Part shown: one piece after another, positions 11,561-23,821 of the stretch
How the letters are laid out: each line of letters starts with the position of its first letter
Numbering within the stretch: position 1 is the first letter of the stretch
Assembly (NCBI GenBank): GCA_030761205.1
Contig: JAULJL010000028.1
Location: 20,201,001-20,265,000, forward strand
Direction of reading: 5' to 3'
DNA length: 64,000 bases
Source of the DNA: Fremontodendron californicum
Taxonomy: Eukaryota; Streptophyta; Magnoliopsida; Malvales; Malvaceae
Position numbers and translations under genes: made by a program
The notes under the pieces: model-generated
Told to the model about the DNA's origin: nothing
What the model saw: the letters and a program-made list of their open reading frames with translations, nothing else
Databases searched by the model: none

Positions 11561-13810
11561 TGTCATAACGGTTTTTTGACCGTCGGGCGAATTTAAAAAA
11601 AAAAAAACAATGGAGTCGACACCAATCTTTTTTTATCTAGGTGTGATTGGCCACTTAAAGAAAGCTTATTCTTTTAATAAAATCCTAAAATTAATTGAAA
11701 TCTATTAAAAGAATACTTTTTGGTCTACGAAAACAAAAATCGGATTTGGGAGTACGGTTACGTGTGGGGAAGAATTAGTACCCCCACAATGCCCGTTAAA
11801 AAAATGGTACCAAATAATCATGTGTTATCCTTGATCTCGAAAAAATGATTTTAATTTTGATATCTAAAAATAATTCTCTTAATCCCTTTTATTTTCCGAC
11901 AAAAATTTTGAACTTTTTATTTTTTTCGTAAAAAAAAAAAAAACATATTGATTAATTTAAAAAAAAAAAAAATTGCCATTTTTTATTTTTTATTTTTTGA
12001 AAATGAAAGTGAGCATAAATCTTTTATCGAGAATACTCATTAAATTTTCAATACTTTTGGTGGTATTTAACGAGATCCTCTCATCTCGCGATATCTTAGG
12101 GATCACTACTGTGACATCCTTCGGGTTCCGTCGTCGGTAATTCATATTCGCTTTTATTATGTATGCACTTGATGCAAATAATTAAAAATGAGATGCACAT
12201 GTATTAACTTCGTATTATTTTTCTTTTTCAACATACATATATATATATATATATATCGATTTTTTAAATTATTATATATAAAAAAAAAAAGATCATCTAT
12301 GTAAAAGTAATTTTCGGGATACCCCAATACTTTTGGAAACATCGCGTAATTATCTTTGCTCGAAACATCTTAAGGAAAAATTAATACTTTAATTTTTCCA
12401 AAAGTAAATTCCTTTAAGAGATTTTTCTTCTTTCCTTTTTTCGAAAAAAAAAATTATTTTCATATTTGTTTATAAATTTTTTATTCCGACATTTTTGAAA
12501 ATCCAACAAGTAAACTTTAATTTGACATCATTAAAGTATTATTACTAACATTTAAATATATAATAGTAAGAGTAAACAAAAAAAAAAAATTAACGAAATA
12601 TACCAATTAGGAATTTGGGCTTGACCCAAATCTGATGCAACTTCAACCTAAAACTAGTGGGCCAATTGGGCTAGCCTTTTTCTTTTTCTTTCTTTTTCTT
12701 TTTCTTTCCTTTTCTTTTCTTTTCTTTTCTTCTTTCTTTCCTTTCCTTCTCTGCCAGCTGGGTCACATACCAGTTGGGTTGGGCCGCGGGACTGCTGACT
12801 TTTTTTTTTTTAAAACTATAAAAGCTTAAAAATTATGTCTTTTTTTTATTATTATTTTCTTTTTTTTCCCTCTCTACCTCTCCCTACTCTCTTCCTTCTC
12901 TCTACCCATTCAACAAAGAAAACAAAAATCAAAACAACCCAGATTCTGGCCGGAAGTCACCGTGCCGTCGTCGCGTCGCCGTTGGCGGCCAAAAATTCTA
13001 GATTTATTCATTTCGGCCTCCTCTTTCTATTTTTGGCCTCGGTTTTCCCAAAAGAATTCTCGATTTTCCTAGATTTCACCCGAAAGTTTCAAATATTTGT
13101 AACTTCACACGTAAATTCGATCGCCGTCCACCTTGGATGGGGTTCAAACTCCAGTATGTTACTCCCCAACGACTTCACTACCCTTTCACCGTTCAGTTTT
13201 GAAAGAAAATGCCCCGAACCCTATGAACCATGAGGAACCCAAATCCCTAAGAGTTTAGATTTTTTTTTTGTTGTTGTGTTTTTCATCTTTTGTTGTTGGT
13301 TGTTGAGTTATGGTTTTGATGGTGGCTTTGTGAGGGTGATGGTGAGGTTTGGTGTGAGGGAGAGTAGTCCTTTCCTCTATTTTTTGGTTCCCCCTTGCTT
13401 TTTTCTTTCCCCTCCATTTTAAGGGCCAAGGTTGAGTGTGTAGTGAATTGGCAGAGATTGAGTGTGGGGAGACTGTGGAGTGTTGGGGTGTGATTGGCAA
13501 TCTAGGGTGGCTGGGGTTGAGTGTTAGGATAAGGTGGCTAGGGTTGAGTGTTGGGAAGGGTTGGGGAGAATGGGTGCTGTGAGGGGCAAGGGAGAGGAGC
13601 TACCAGCGTGATTCACGCTGCCAGCAGCCCTCTCTTCTCTCTTTTTTTTCTTTTTTTTTTCTAATTAATTATTATTTTATAATTTTATTTTTAATTATTA
13701 ATTTCAAATTAATTAATTAACAAGATTTGGGCCTAATCAGTATTGGACTCGATTCGAACTTGGTTCGGGACCTGATCTGGGCTTAACCCGGACAAAATTA
13801 GGTTACTACA
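11561..13810 (-). repeat. Ogre-like 3' LTR (2250 bp)
   Basis: Ends read TGTCATAACG...GGTTACTACA on the plus strand (TG..CA). The first kilobase aligns with 22821-23821 with many substitutions and small indels. Near the 11561 side it contains ATGGAGTCG(A/C)CACC, an imperfect copy of the primer binding site sequence. Confidence 0.8.
12800..13260 (+). promoter_or_regulatory. Promoter and 5'-leader-like segment inside the Ogre LTR, antisense to the element
   Basis: On the plus strand a CTATAAAAG TATA-like box near 12815 is followed by a long TC-rich leader. After it comes a GC-rich stretch (GGCCGGAAGTCACCGTGCCG) of the kind found in plant 5' exons. A frame spans 12835-13233 but has no recognisable domain. 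The segment could be a captured host promoter or simply LTR sequence; the function is inferred only. Confidence 0.25.
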
Positions 13811-14111
13811 ACTGCCCCTCTTTGCATATTTTTTAGAATCGAAAATAGGGCAAAGACATAAGTAACAATTTTGTCCAGGATCATGGATCCACACAAAACT
13901 CTTTTTTTTTTTGCTCGTTCTTCCTTTTTCCATTATTTCATTTTTTTCATTTTTCGATCATTTCATTTCTTCATATATAGACTGTAAAATAAAGGATATG
14001 CCTTAAATCGATTTCCTTGACTAACATACCAAGGCTCGACCCGTATTAAGGAAACGAGTTCGATTTGCAAGAAAAGAAAATACCTCGATGAAGCCCCGGG
14101 GCCTAATCTTG

Positions 14112-15062
14112 TGCCAACTTCACTGGGCTTACTTCCTTTTAGTGCTAGCTTACATTGGGCTTAATCTCATCTGAATGTCAACTTCAACTGGGCTTAAACC
14201 ATAACTGTGCCAGCTTACATTGGGCTTAAAAAAATCTAAAATGCCAACTTCCCTGGGCTTAAACCATAACTGTGCCAGCTTACATTGGGCTTAACCAACT
14301 AAGATGCCAACTTCGACTGGGCTTACACCATAACTGTGCCAGCTTACATTGGGCTTAACCAACTAAAATGCCAACTTTAACTGGGCTTACACCATAACTG
14401 TGCCTGCTTACATTGGGCTTAACCAACTAAAATGCCAACTTCAACTGGGCTTACACCATAACTATGTCAGCTTACATTGGGCTTAAACAACTAAAATGCC
14501 CACTTCAACTGGGCTTACACCATAATTGTGCCAGCTTACATTGGGCTTAACCAACTAAGATGCTAACTTCAACTGAGCTTACACCATAACTCTGCCAGCT
14601 TACATTGGGCTTAACCAACTAAGATGCCAACTTCAACTAGGCTTACACCATAACTGTGCCAGCTTACATTGGGCTTAACTAACTACGATGCCAACTTTTA
14701 CTAGGCTTACACCATAACTGTGCCAGCTTACATTGGGCTTAACCAACTAAGATGCCAACTTTAACTGAGCTTACACCATAACCGTGCCAGCTTACATTGG
14801 GCTTAACCAACTAAGATGCCAACTTCAACTTGGCTTACACCATAACTGTGTCAGCTTACATTGGGCTTAACCAACTAAGATGGAAACTTCAACTGGGCTT
14901 ACACCATAACTGTGCCAGCTTACATTGGGCTTAACCAACTAAGATGCCAACTTTAACTTGGCTTACACCATAACTGTGTTAGCTTACATTGGGCTTAACC
15001 AACTAAGATGCCAACTTCAACTGGGCTTACACCATAACTGTGCCAGCTTACATTGGGCTTAA
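14112..15062. repeat. 64-bp tandem array in the Ogre 3' untranslated region
   Basis: About 15 head-to-tail copies of a 64-bp unit. Each unit is two diverged 32-bp halves: GCCAACTTCAACTGGGCTTA.. and GCCAGCTTACATTGGGCTTA... Copies differ by point changes only, and every second half-unit is best conserved. It lies just inside the polypurine tract, in the hypervariable 3' untranslated region from which Ogre/Tat elements are known to seed satellite DNA. It is followed by two copies of a 'CTCCTCTTTCGAGGCTCCACAACTTTA' unit at about 15086-15145. Confidence 0.9.
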
Positions 15063-15145
15063 CAACGTTCTTTCTTTTGAAAAACTCCTCTTTCGAGGCT
15101 CCACAACTTTAATTATAAACTCCTCCTTCGAGGCTCCACAACTTT

Positions 15146-17362
15146 AAAAATTTCTCATTCACAAAAGTCTCAATACTTTGAAATATTTTATTTTTTTCGT
15201 CATATTCAAAAATTCTCAACACTTTTCCATGTCATCGTTTCGAAAATTTCTCATGATTCGTTTTTTAGAACAACCATTTTTCCTTTGCTTTTACTTTAAC
15301 AGACTCTTTTCTCTAATCCTAAAGCCAGCTTCTCATCTTTATTTCTTTTTTTTCAACTTTCATCTTCTCCGTGTCCAAAAACTTATCTTCTTTTTTCTCC
15401 TTTCTTTTCCATGCTTGTCGAATTAACCAGTGCAATGATCAACTATATTCATGCAACCTACAAAGATGTAGATGCAAATGTTCATTATATGATGCGTGAA
15501 TGCTCCTGGAGATGCATGACATCATTTTACATGAAGAAAATATTTAGAGAGTTGATCATCTCCCTTTTTTCTCGTGTCTTGGTAAGGCTTCCTCATTCCT
15601 TGCCACCCCGTCGAAGAAATCACATGATTTTTATATTTCTAACATTTTTCTTGCCCCAGCGAATTCTTTCTCCTTTGTTTCCTGACCAAAACCGAAACAC
15701 AGGGTCAAACTTCATGTAAATATAAACTCACAATTTCATGCCCCCCGTAGAATGTGAACCTTTAATTTGTTGCCAAAGCATATCTACATCTCAATTTAAG
15801 TTTGTTCTTCTCAAAACATGTAAATTTCATTACTTCCAAAAAATGTGAAATTGAAGTCTTTCAAAAATTGGTAATCACCATTAAAGACATTTCTAAGTGA
15901 CGTGAGAAAACAACCCCGTCGTTCTTTTTTTCCTTTTTTTTAGCAGTGTAAATGGTTCACTGTCACAAGGTCAATGGACTGATGCAATGAGGTCCGAATT
16001 TGTCTAAGGAAGCTTCCCCACTTGACAAGGAAAAGAAAGTGAATGCTCTTTTATCTCAGCTCATGAGTAAGTTTTCTCAAAACATGAATTCTTTAAAATC
16101 AAACCTTTTTTTTTTTGAAAAAACTTTAAAGTACAATTAAATCTCAACAATCTTCCAATATCTAAATATGGTGTCTTGATGGGTGTTAACTTTAGCCGTA
16201 ATATCTTCAACGTTGGAAGGTCAATTTGGAAGGGAAAAAAGTTTAGCTTTAAAAGTCAATTCCTTAAAAGAGTTGTCCCTTTGGGATATCCAGAAGTTCC
16301 TCAATGCTCTTTGATTTCCTCAAAATTATTTCCTCTTTTGTCATGGCTTCGACAATACCATGAGTGGCATCAAAATTTCTTCTCATTCTGCTCTAGATTG
16401 CCAAATTTTTGGGTTTTCACCCTAAAGTCTCATTGTTTCTTCTTTTTTTTTTTCTTTTTTTCATTTTTATTTTTTTTTTTATTATTCCACCATGCATCTA
16501 AAAATTATAAATTCTTCCATAATGAAATGACAATTCAAAAAGATGAGATGAAATCTGAGGAAAACTTTTCAAGTTAAATAACCATGCTTGATCAAAATGG
16601 ACTTTTAAAGCACGTAACGTAGGCCGAGGTTCGGGGTTCAGAAAGAAAGGATAAATAGGACCAAAATATGTGTTTGAGGATAGTCAAATCAAGGATTATT
16701 TCATGAGGAGTCCCTTTGAAACATTTGTCCCTTCTGGACTTCTCTTTTCTGCCTTTGACTTTTGCTTCTTTTTCTTTGTCCTTGGCTTTCATTTTGCCAT
16801 TCTTTTCATATATATATATTTTTTTTGTATTTCCACTTTGACCTTTTAAGCTCGTATTTATTTAGGATCTTAATTTGCTCTTGTATTTATCTTTGAGCTA
16901 GGACTCGTTTCTCCATGATCTTTGAAAAAGTTCCTTCCTAGCATTTGTCCCCAGTATGGAGAGTAATCCTTGATCAAGATTCAAAGAAACAAAAATTCTT
17001 TAGGCTCAAAAGGGGTAACTACGGATAATTTCTTTTTGTGAAAGGGAGATGAAAGATGGCCATTTCTCAAATCAAGTACGAATATTCCCCTTGAAAAGCA
17101 ATCCTTAGGGGAATAGATAATCAGAATTTCATTTTACACTTGGAATCATTCAAATTCTCATATGCATGATATCACAATATTTTTCCTTTTTTCTCTTTTT
17201 GTTTGCCGCATGCCCCAAAAATTTATGCATGATTCATCGTCAACCACAAATAATGGCCCATTTTGATTTGCCATTCAAATGAAAATCTTTTGGTTTATGG
17301 GAATCTTGTTCTGAAAGAATATCTCATGTTTCATCTTTGAGCTTTTTGCCGAGAAAGCTCAT
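15146..17362. other. Ogre internal region without recognisable coding capacity
   Basis: Frames here (15178-15426, 15411-15719, 16176-16577, 16592-16792) are short, on both strands, and show no reverse transcriptase, RNase H, integrase or protease motif. It is probably the remnant of the region that replaced pol in this non-autonomous element. Confidence 0.5.
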
Positions 17363-18508
17363 TCAGATTTCAATTTCTTCAAGGTGTTTCCAACAAATGG
17401 GGAAAGAAATGGTGTTCTGGTTCATTCCCTGGTTCTTGTGCACATAAATCAAGATCTTTGGGAAAATAATATGTAGATAACCACCGAAAGGATCTTTTTG
17501 CATTACACTGAACTTTCTTTTATCTCTGCCTTCAATAGTTAGGACTTGATCATGCTCACTAGCAACACTATCCTTTTTCTCGATAGCAATTCTTGCATCA
17601 ATATCCATAATTTTCCCCTTTTTTATACCATTCTCGATCCTACCCATGGAAAATAATATGTTTGCGAACTTCGAAAAAGCATTGCCGATCAACTTGTCAT
17701 AGTATGGATGTGGGAGAGTATCCACAAACAGAGCATTCATTTCTCTATTGGTAAGGTGGTCGGACTTGCAAGGCTATTCCTTGTAACTCTCGTTGGGCCA
17801 GTTTTTCATGTTCTGGAGTGTCAATCGATCTCGAACTACTTCCAACATGTGCTTGTGTTGTTCCAAGAATGCTCGAGCTAAGTCTCTCCATGTGTGCATT
17901 TTACCTATTTTCAGCTGATAATACCATTTAGATGCTTCCCCTGTCAGGCTTTCTTGAAAAACACGGATAAGCAGTTTCCCATTATAAGCATGCCCTAACA
18001 TTTTGTCACAATATGCAGCTAATTGTGTTTCAAGGCACTTAAGTCAATCATATTTTTCAAACTCTGGGAATTTGAATTTCGGCGGGATGACCACGTCGGG
18101 GATCAAAAGTAGCTTTTCTGCACTAAATTTATCTCCACCTTCAACAGCTCGAATCATTTCCTCTAATTAGGCATACTCTGGTTCTACCTCTATCTTTTGA
18201 CTTTAAATTAACTGTGAATGAACCTGATCAGAAATCTAGTCTTGAGCATTCTTTCTAGAATTACCACACTCTTGAGGTTGATTACTTTTCTGTGTGAAAT
18301 GTTCTCCCACAATTTCTCTCATTTTTCCAATTTCTTGAGTCATCTGCGAGGCTTGTCCAGCTCTCTCCTTCAGCACTTGTTCCAATTGTTTTAGTCGGAT
18401 AGCAGAATCTTCTCTAATTTCACTTTTTGGTGTTATATTAAAGAAATAGAAATCCAAAGCAATCTTTAGAGAGCATACATGAACTATATCAATATTCATT
18501 CTCATCAT
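17363..18508 (-). pseudogene. Ogre gag fragment, N-terminal coil plus capsid region
   Basis: Minus-strand pieces in three successive frames. 18236-18508 has a coiled-coil-like stretch (IRLKQLEQVLKERAGQ). 17774-18001 carries the retrotransposon gag core (LLIRVFQESLTGEASKWYYQL..TWRDLARAFLEQ). 17363-17740 contains MNALFVDTLPHPYYDKLIGN and a nearby RIENGIKKGKI segment, both usual in Ogre/Tat gag. Stops and frame changes separate the pieces, so it is not translatable. It lies downstream of another gag piece that already carries the C-terminal zinc-knuckle-like domain, so the order is scrambled. Confidence 0.65.
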
Positions 18509-18969
18509 GGCTCTTTATTTTAGGGGATTGAGAAAAATCCCTTTTTTATTTGCCTTTAGAGATTGGAATTTATTGATGACAATATTGACTTCTCTATCAT
18601 TGGCACTGATGGAGCCATTGTTATGTGCAAATGAACTTAATGTCGGTGAATGGATGGATGAGATGTGTGGTATGACAAGTAATTGATCGAATGCGAATGC
18701 AGGGGAAGATACCATAGAGGAAATAAGAATCGGAGGAACTTAATCATCAACATCTCGTAAATTCAAAGCATAATTGATTCAATTCCATGCCATTGTTCCA
18801 AAGACATAATCCATATTTACAAAACCTGGAAAGTGGTTGAAACTGTCTTTGCAATCATTTTATTTTTCCTATCCTAAGGCTATAAGAGCCGGCTAATGAA
18901 AAGATCAAAGTCCTACTACATCATAAAATACCAAAGTCCTACTACATCATCACCATCAATCTCCCAATC

Positions 18970-19974
18970 CTAAACGACCCTTCCAAGTCCTTGATCAATT
19001 AGTGTCGTTGGGTCGAACCACTTGGCATCTATAAGAGATTGCCTTTTGTGCTTGAAAGCCTCACAGTTTTCAATGCTATGCCCATCAACTCCACCGTGAT
19101 AGTCACATCTTGCATTCGGGTTGTACCATTTAGGATATGGTGGGCGTAGAGGTTCTATAGGCACACAAGCAACAAGATGGCCTTGGATCAATCCAGGAAG
19201 GAGTTCTTTATAGCTGATGGGAATAGGATCAAAATGCTTCTGCGTCTTTCCCTTGGATTGTTTATGGCTGACATACCGACTAGGAATAGGGGCATTTGGT
19301 ATCGATACGAAGGTTTGAACTGGAAGAGTTGGACGAAAAGGTGGTCGAATAATAACAGGATGAGGGCGTGGATTTGGATATTGGGTCCTTGAAGGTTGCA
19401 CAAAGCTTGAGGTTCCTATCCAATGTACCTGATGGGATGATTGAAAATTGGTAAGACGAGGGCACGAGTGTGAATTTGAGCCAATTTGTGGTGATAGGGA
19501 TGGACTCAAAGGCCTCTCGTTGGTCGTCTGAGAATAAGGTTAGATGTTAGCAGAACAAGGGCATGAGTTTAGATTTAGAATAGTTTGCAAGGGTCGGGTG
19601 GAGTTCGGAGATCCTGTCTTGAACTGTGAGTCTTCGAATTCGACCATTCACACGATATTGTCCACAACTTCGTCCAGGCTTAACTCCTTATGTGGATGGC
19701 GTTGACCAATGCAAGATTCAACAAAGATCCTTTGATCTGGGCTCGATTGTTTCTCAAGGCCTGGTTGCACCGAAGGCGACGAAGACCTTTGAGAGGATTC
19801 CCATTTGGCTTTGTAAAGATCTTCAACCACTCTTATCAACATGGAGAGTTGCTCTTTCACATCTCGGATATTATGCCCAAGTTCTTCCTGATTGCGCTCC
19901 AAAACATCCATTCGTTCCTCCAATCCATTCCCCATATTTTGGACCTCTTTGATGCAACTAATAAATGTCATCAC
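18970..19974 (-). pseudogene. Ogre gag fragment, N-terminal coil and C-terminal Cys/His domain
   Basis: Two minus-strand frames. 19648-19974 has NGLEERMDVLERNQEELGH, a heptad-repeat start typical of Ogre gag. 18970-19509 has a proline-rich segment, then PISYKELLPGLI, and near its end RCDYHGGVDGHSIENCEAFK, a Cys/His finger followed by VQSLID-like sequence (here RQSLIDAKWF). The capsid core expected between them is missing here but present further downstream (17774-18001). A stop at 19648 separates the frames. Confidence 0.65.
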
Positions 19975-20429
19975 ACTTTATTTATTGACAGAAATGAAAC
20001 CAAACATATGATGATAACTGTGCATGACCTATTCACAAATGCATGAATGTAATGATGACTGATTAATGAAATGTATGAAATGCAAAGATGCTTGAAGAAA
20101 TGAATTTTCATATGTACAATGCCTCAAATGATATGAATCCTATGCAAAATGCAACGAAAAGATTAAGGAAAAGAAGATCCTAATATAACTTTTTTTTTTC
20201 GAGCTATCTTCTTTCTAGAATTTTTCAACAACACATTTTTTGAGATTTTCACCAAATTTTATAAACGATTCAAAATTTATTCATCTTTGTTGGACCTTTT
20301 TTTCGGTGCATTTTTTTCATGGAACACAATGACTCTCCTTTCCTAATCTTGAAAAATGAACCTTAAAAAATATTTTCTCTCATATCTTTTTTTTTCTTTT
20401 CATATTTTCTTAAAGGTCAAAACTAACGA

Positions 20430-21810
20430 CACGTTTGGTTCGCTGGAATGGAATAGAGAGGGAATGGAATAAAAGGGGAAAGGAATAGAAGGGAATGGAA
20501 TAGAGTGTGAATAGGTATTACATAGATATTACGTAGTTTGGTTGATTAAAATGATGTTAAGGAATAGGTAAAGAATTAGTACAAAAAGACTATTTTGTCC
20601 CTAACATAAATAATAATATTTTATTTAATAAAAACTAAAATTAATTTATTAATCTCTTAAAATTATATTAAATATATTATAATAAAAATTATAAAATATA
20701 AAATTATTAATAATAAATATAAAATAATAATTTTTATATATTATTTTTAAAAATAATATTTAAAATTATTTAATATGTCATATTTTAATATATATATTTT
20801 TAAATAAAATTTTAATATATTATATTCAAAAATATTATAAATAATAATTAAATATTTTTATATCGTAATAATATATTAAATTTAATAAAATTATATTTAA
20901 AATTATATTAAATTTAATAAAATTATATTTAAAAATATAATATAAAATAATTATTTTTAAAATCTTATATTTATTTTTTTTAATCTATAATTAGTGTTTT
21001 TTTTTTCTCTCTCCCCTCATTTCTCCCCACCACATTGTCTCTCTATCTCACTTTCTCTTTACCACTCTCTTTCTCCCTTCATCTTCTTCAAAGAACAAAA
21101 AAGATTTCCAGATTCTAGTGGGAAACCACCGTCGCCCACCGCCGTTGCCACTGCAGCTAGAATCCAGAAAACTTCCTATTTGTTTTGGTATCCTTTGTAT
21201 CCTCTTCCTAGTCCCTATTTTTTTTTTTTGGTATCAGTTTCCATTCCCTCTAAATAAGTTTAAAATCTCTCTTATTTTCCCCTTTTTGGGTGATTTTGAT
21301 ATTTGGGTTTTATTTTTCAGATATTAATCTTATATGGGTTCTTTATTTTTTTCCCTTTTCAGTTCAACTTTCTTTGAGGAAGAACCCAGTTTCAAGGGAC
21401 TGGTTGTTTACTATTGTGATGGCTAGAACTTTTGTTCATGGTTCTTATTTTGGTGTATGATTATGAAAAATGATAAAAAAAAAAAATGAAATAGGTCACT
21501 GAATGGGGTAGGATATTTTCTGAGAGAGGATATTTTTGGAGAGGAAGAAAAAAGATCAGAACCGAAAGAGTAGATCAAAACAGATAGGCAGCAAAAGAAT
21601 TTTGGGGAAGAAGGATATTTTCTACTTAAAAAAAAATAGTATTACGAGATGGACCGAATAGCCATTCAGTGGGGGGGTCATTGAATGGCTATTCAGGCCA
21701 TTCACGTAATCATCCCTGAATGAGGAATAGCTCATTCGGCTAAAAATTGAACCAAGCAAATGAATATGTGGGCCTCGCTGAATATGGTCTGCATGAATGG
21801 TGTTTACACT
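20430..21810. mobile_element. Probable DNA-transposon-like insertion in the Ogre internal region
   Basis: The left edge has GTTTGGTTCGCTGGAATGGA. The right part, read on the minus strand, has CTTGGTTCAATTTTTAGCCG and repeated GAATAGCCATTCA-type blocks, including a perfect hairpin (GAATAGCCATTCA / TGAATGGCTATTC near 21657-21695). The core is AT-rich. I could not define exact ends or a target duplication, so class and limits are uncertain. It includes a TC-rich leader-like stretch at about 20994-21250 with a GC-rich 'CCACCGCCGTTGCC' part, which resembles the segment at 12840-13000. Confidence 0.35.
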
Positions 21811-22800
21811 AAAACAAATGAAGTGTAAAAGAATCCTTTTTTTTTATTTCTCAACTCTAACAAAAAAAAAAAAACTGTTTTTTTCTCATTGTTATTTTTT
21901 TTCACACTCATCTTTATTTTTTTTTTTTCAAAGAAGAATTTTTTTTTCTTTTTTATTAGAGAAAGGTAACTAAAAAAACTTCATTTTTTCCAAAATGTAT
22001 AACAAAGACATGAGTACGAAAGATTTTTTTTTTTTTCAAAATAATAAGGGAAAAGAAACAAAATCAAATTGAACTAACTTCTAAAAATAGATACTAATTT
22101 CCTGTTTTATTGGCCTGATCTACAAGTTTTCGCAATAAAAGTTCTCTCATGTGCTTAATTTTTGGTAATTTCTACAAAAGACGGGAATGGCCCTACCTAT
22201 GGTTGGCTTCATATGGTTTACTATATGAGGTTGAATCGGGTTTTAAAAGGCCTCAAATTGCTCCCCACTGTCGTCCGTGAAAGCTAGTAAGGCCCCATGA
22301 TTTAAACGGGTTCAATTTGTTGGAGTATATTTTTTAGGTTTATGCGGAGGTTATCACCTCACGAAAACATAGGTACTTTATTACTCCGGAAGTGTTTCGC
22401 TAGCCCATGCGGAGGTTATTACCTCACGAGAGTGTAGGTACTTTACTTCAATCTAAAAGGACGGAAACCCGGGTATAAGGGCTTCATATTATGCAAATGC
22501 GAGTGTTAAGTGTGTGACAAAGGAGCAAACAAACTTTTGACTACTTGTTTACGATCCTTTATTCTACACATCCCATAATTATTTAAAAAAATAATAATAA
22601 TAATAAATAAACAACATAACTAATAAATATGAATAAAGAATTAATAAATATCAAGACGTAAATGCAAGCAAAATAAATAAATAAAGAAAGAAAATAAATA
22701 AATAAAGAAAATTAAAATTAAAATTAAATACCGATTAAATCTATTAAATCGAGATTTTAAGATAACACATGATTAATTTGTGGTTCGACTCTCAAAAGTT

Positions 22801-22817
22801 CTCCAGTGGAGTCGCCA
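22801..22817 (-). other. Primer binding site, tRNA-Arg type, Ogre element
   Basis: Minus strand TGGCGACTCCACTGGAG, 3 bp inside the 5' LTR. It matches the 3' end of plant tRNA-Arg, the primer used by Ogre elements. Confidence 0.8.
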
Positions 22818-22820
22818 AAC

Positions 22821-23821
22821 TGTCATAACGATTTTTTGACCGTCGGGCGAATTTTAAAGAAAACAATGGAGTCGCCACCAATCTTTTTTTATCTAAGTGT
22901 GGTTGGTCAGTGATCACCTAAGAAAGCTTATTCTTTTAATAAAATCCTAAAATTAATTAAAATCTATTAAAAGAATATTTTTTGGTCTATGAAAACAAAA
23001 TTCGGATTCGGGAGTACGATTACGTGTGGGAAAGGATTAGCACCCCCATAACGCCCGTTAAAAAAATGGTACCAAATAATCTTGTGTTATCCTTGATCTC
23101 GAAAAAATGATTTTAAGATTGATATCTAAAAATAATTCACTTAATCCCTTTTATTTGAGGACAAAAATTCTGAACTTTTTATTTTTTTCGTAAAAAAAAA
23201 AAACATATTTATTAATTTAAAAAAGAATTGTCATTTTTTATTTTTTATTTTTTGAAAATGAAAGTGAGCATAAATCTTTTATCGAGAATACTCATTAAAT
23301 ATTCCCAATACTTTTGGTGATATTTAACGAGATCTTCTCACCTCGGGATATCTTAGGGATCACTCCTGTGACATCCTTCGGATTCCATCGTCGATAATTC
23401 ATATTCGCTTTTATTATGTATGCACTTGATGCAAACAATTAAAAATGAGATGCACATGTATTAACTTCGTATTATTTTTCTTTTTAAACATATATATATA
23501 TATATATCGATTTTTAAATGATTAATAAAAAAAAAAGAAAAAAGATCATCTATGTAAAAATAATTTTTGGGATACCCCAATACTTTTGGTAACATCCCGT
23601 TAATTATCTTTGCTCGTAACATCTTAAGGAAAAATTAATACTTTAATTTTTCCAAAAGTAAATTCCTTTAAGAGATTTTTCTTCTTTTTTTTTTTTGAAA
23701 AAAAAAATTTATTTTCATATTTGTTTATAAATTTTTTATTCCGACATTTTTGAAAATCCAACAAGTAAACTTTATTTTGATATCATTTAAAGTATTATTG
23801 TTAACATTTAAATATATAATA
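22821..23821 (-). repeat. Ogre-like 5' LTR, first kilobase only
   Basis: Matches 11561 onwards of the other LTR and stops at '..catttaaatatataata', where CACTACAAAC begins. The missing 1.2 kb should lie beyond the right end of the CACTA element, outside this window. Confidence 0.8.

Larger units (their letters stand above)
11561..23821 (-). mobile_element. Ogre/Tat-like LTR retrotransposon, non-autonomous, 5' LTR interrupted by a CACTA element
   Basis: The 3' LTR is at 11561-13810. The polypurine tract AAAGAGGGGCAGT is read on the minus strand at 13811-13823. The internal region is 13824-22820. The tRNA-Arg binding site TGGCGACTCCACTGGAG lies on the minus strand at 22801-22817. The 5' LTR begins at 22821. 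After about 1 kb it breaks at 23821, exactly where the CACTA terminus starts. The left LTR continues past the matching point (ATATATAATAgtaagag), which proves interruption rather than a natural end. Both primer and polypurine tract are typical of Ogre. Only gag pieces remain and no polymerase was found. The LTRs differ visibly, so the insertion is old. Confidence 0.8.

Noticed and set aside
12835..13233. 132-aa plus-strand frame in the Ogre LTR
   Set aside because: No domain recognised; lies inside an LTR and the other LTR is cut before this part, so it cannot be compared. Kept only as a promoter-like segment.
14112..15062. Regular repeat array considered as a CRISPR-like locus
   Set aside because: The repeats are directly adjacent with no unique spacers, in a plant retrotransposon. 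It is an ordinary tandem repeat.
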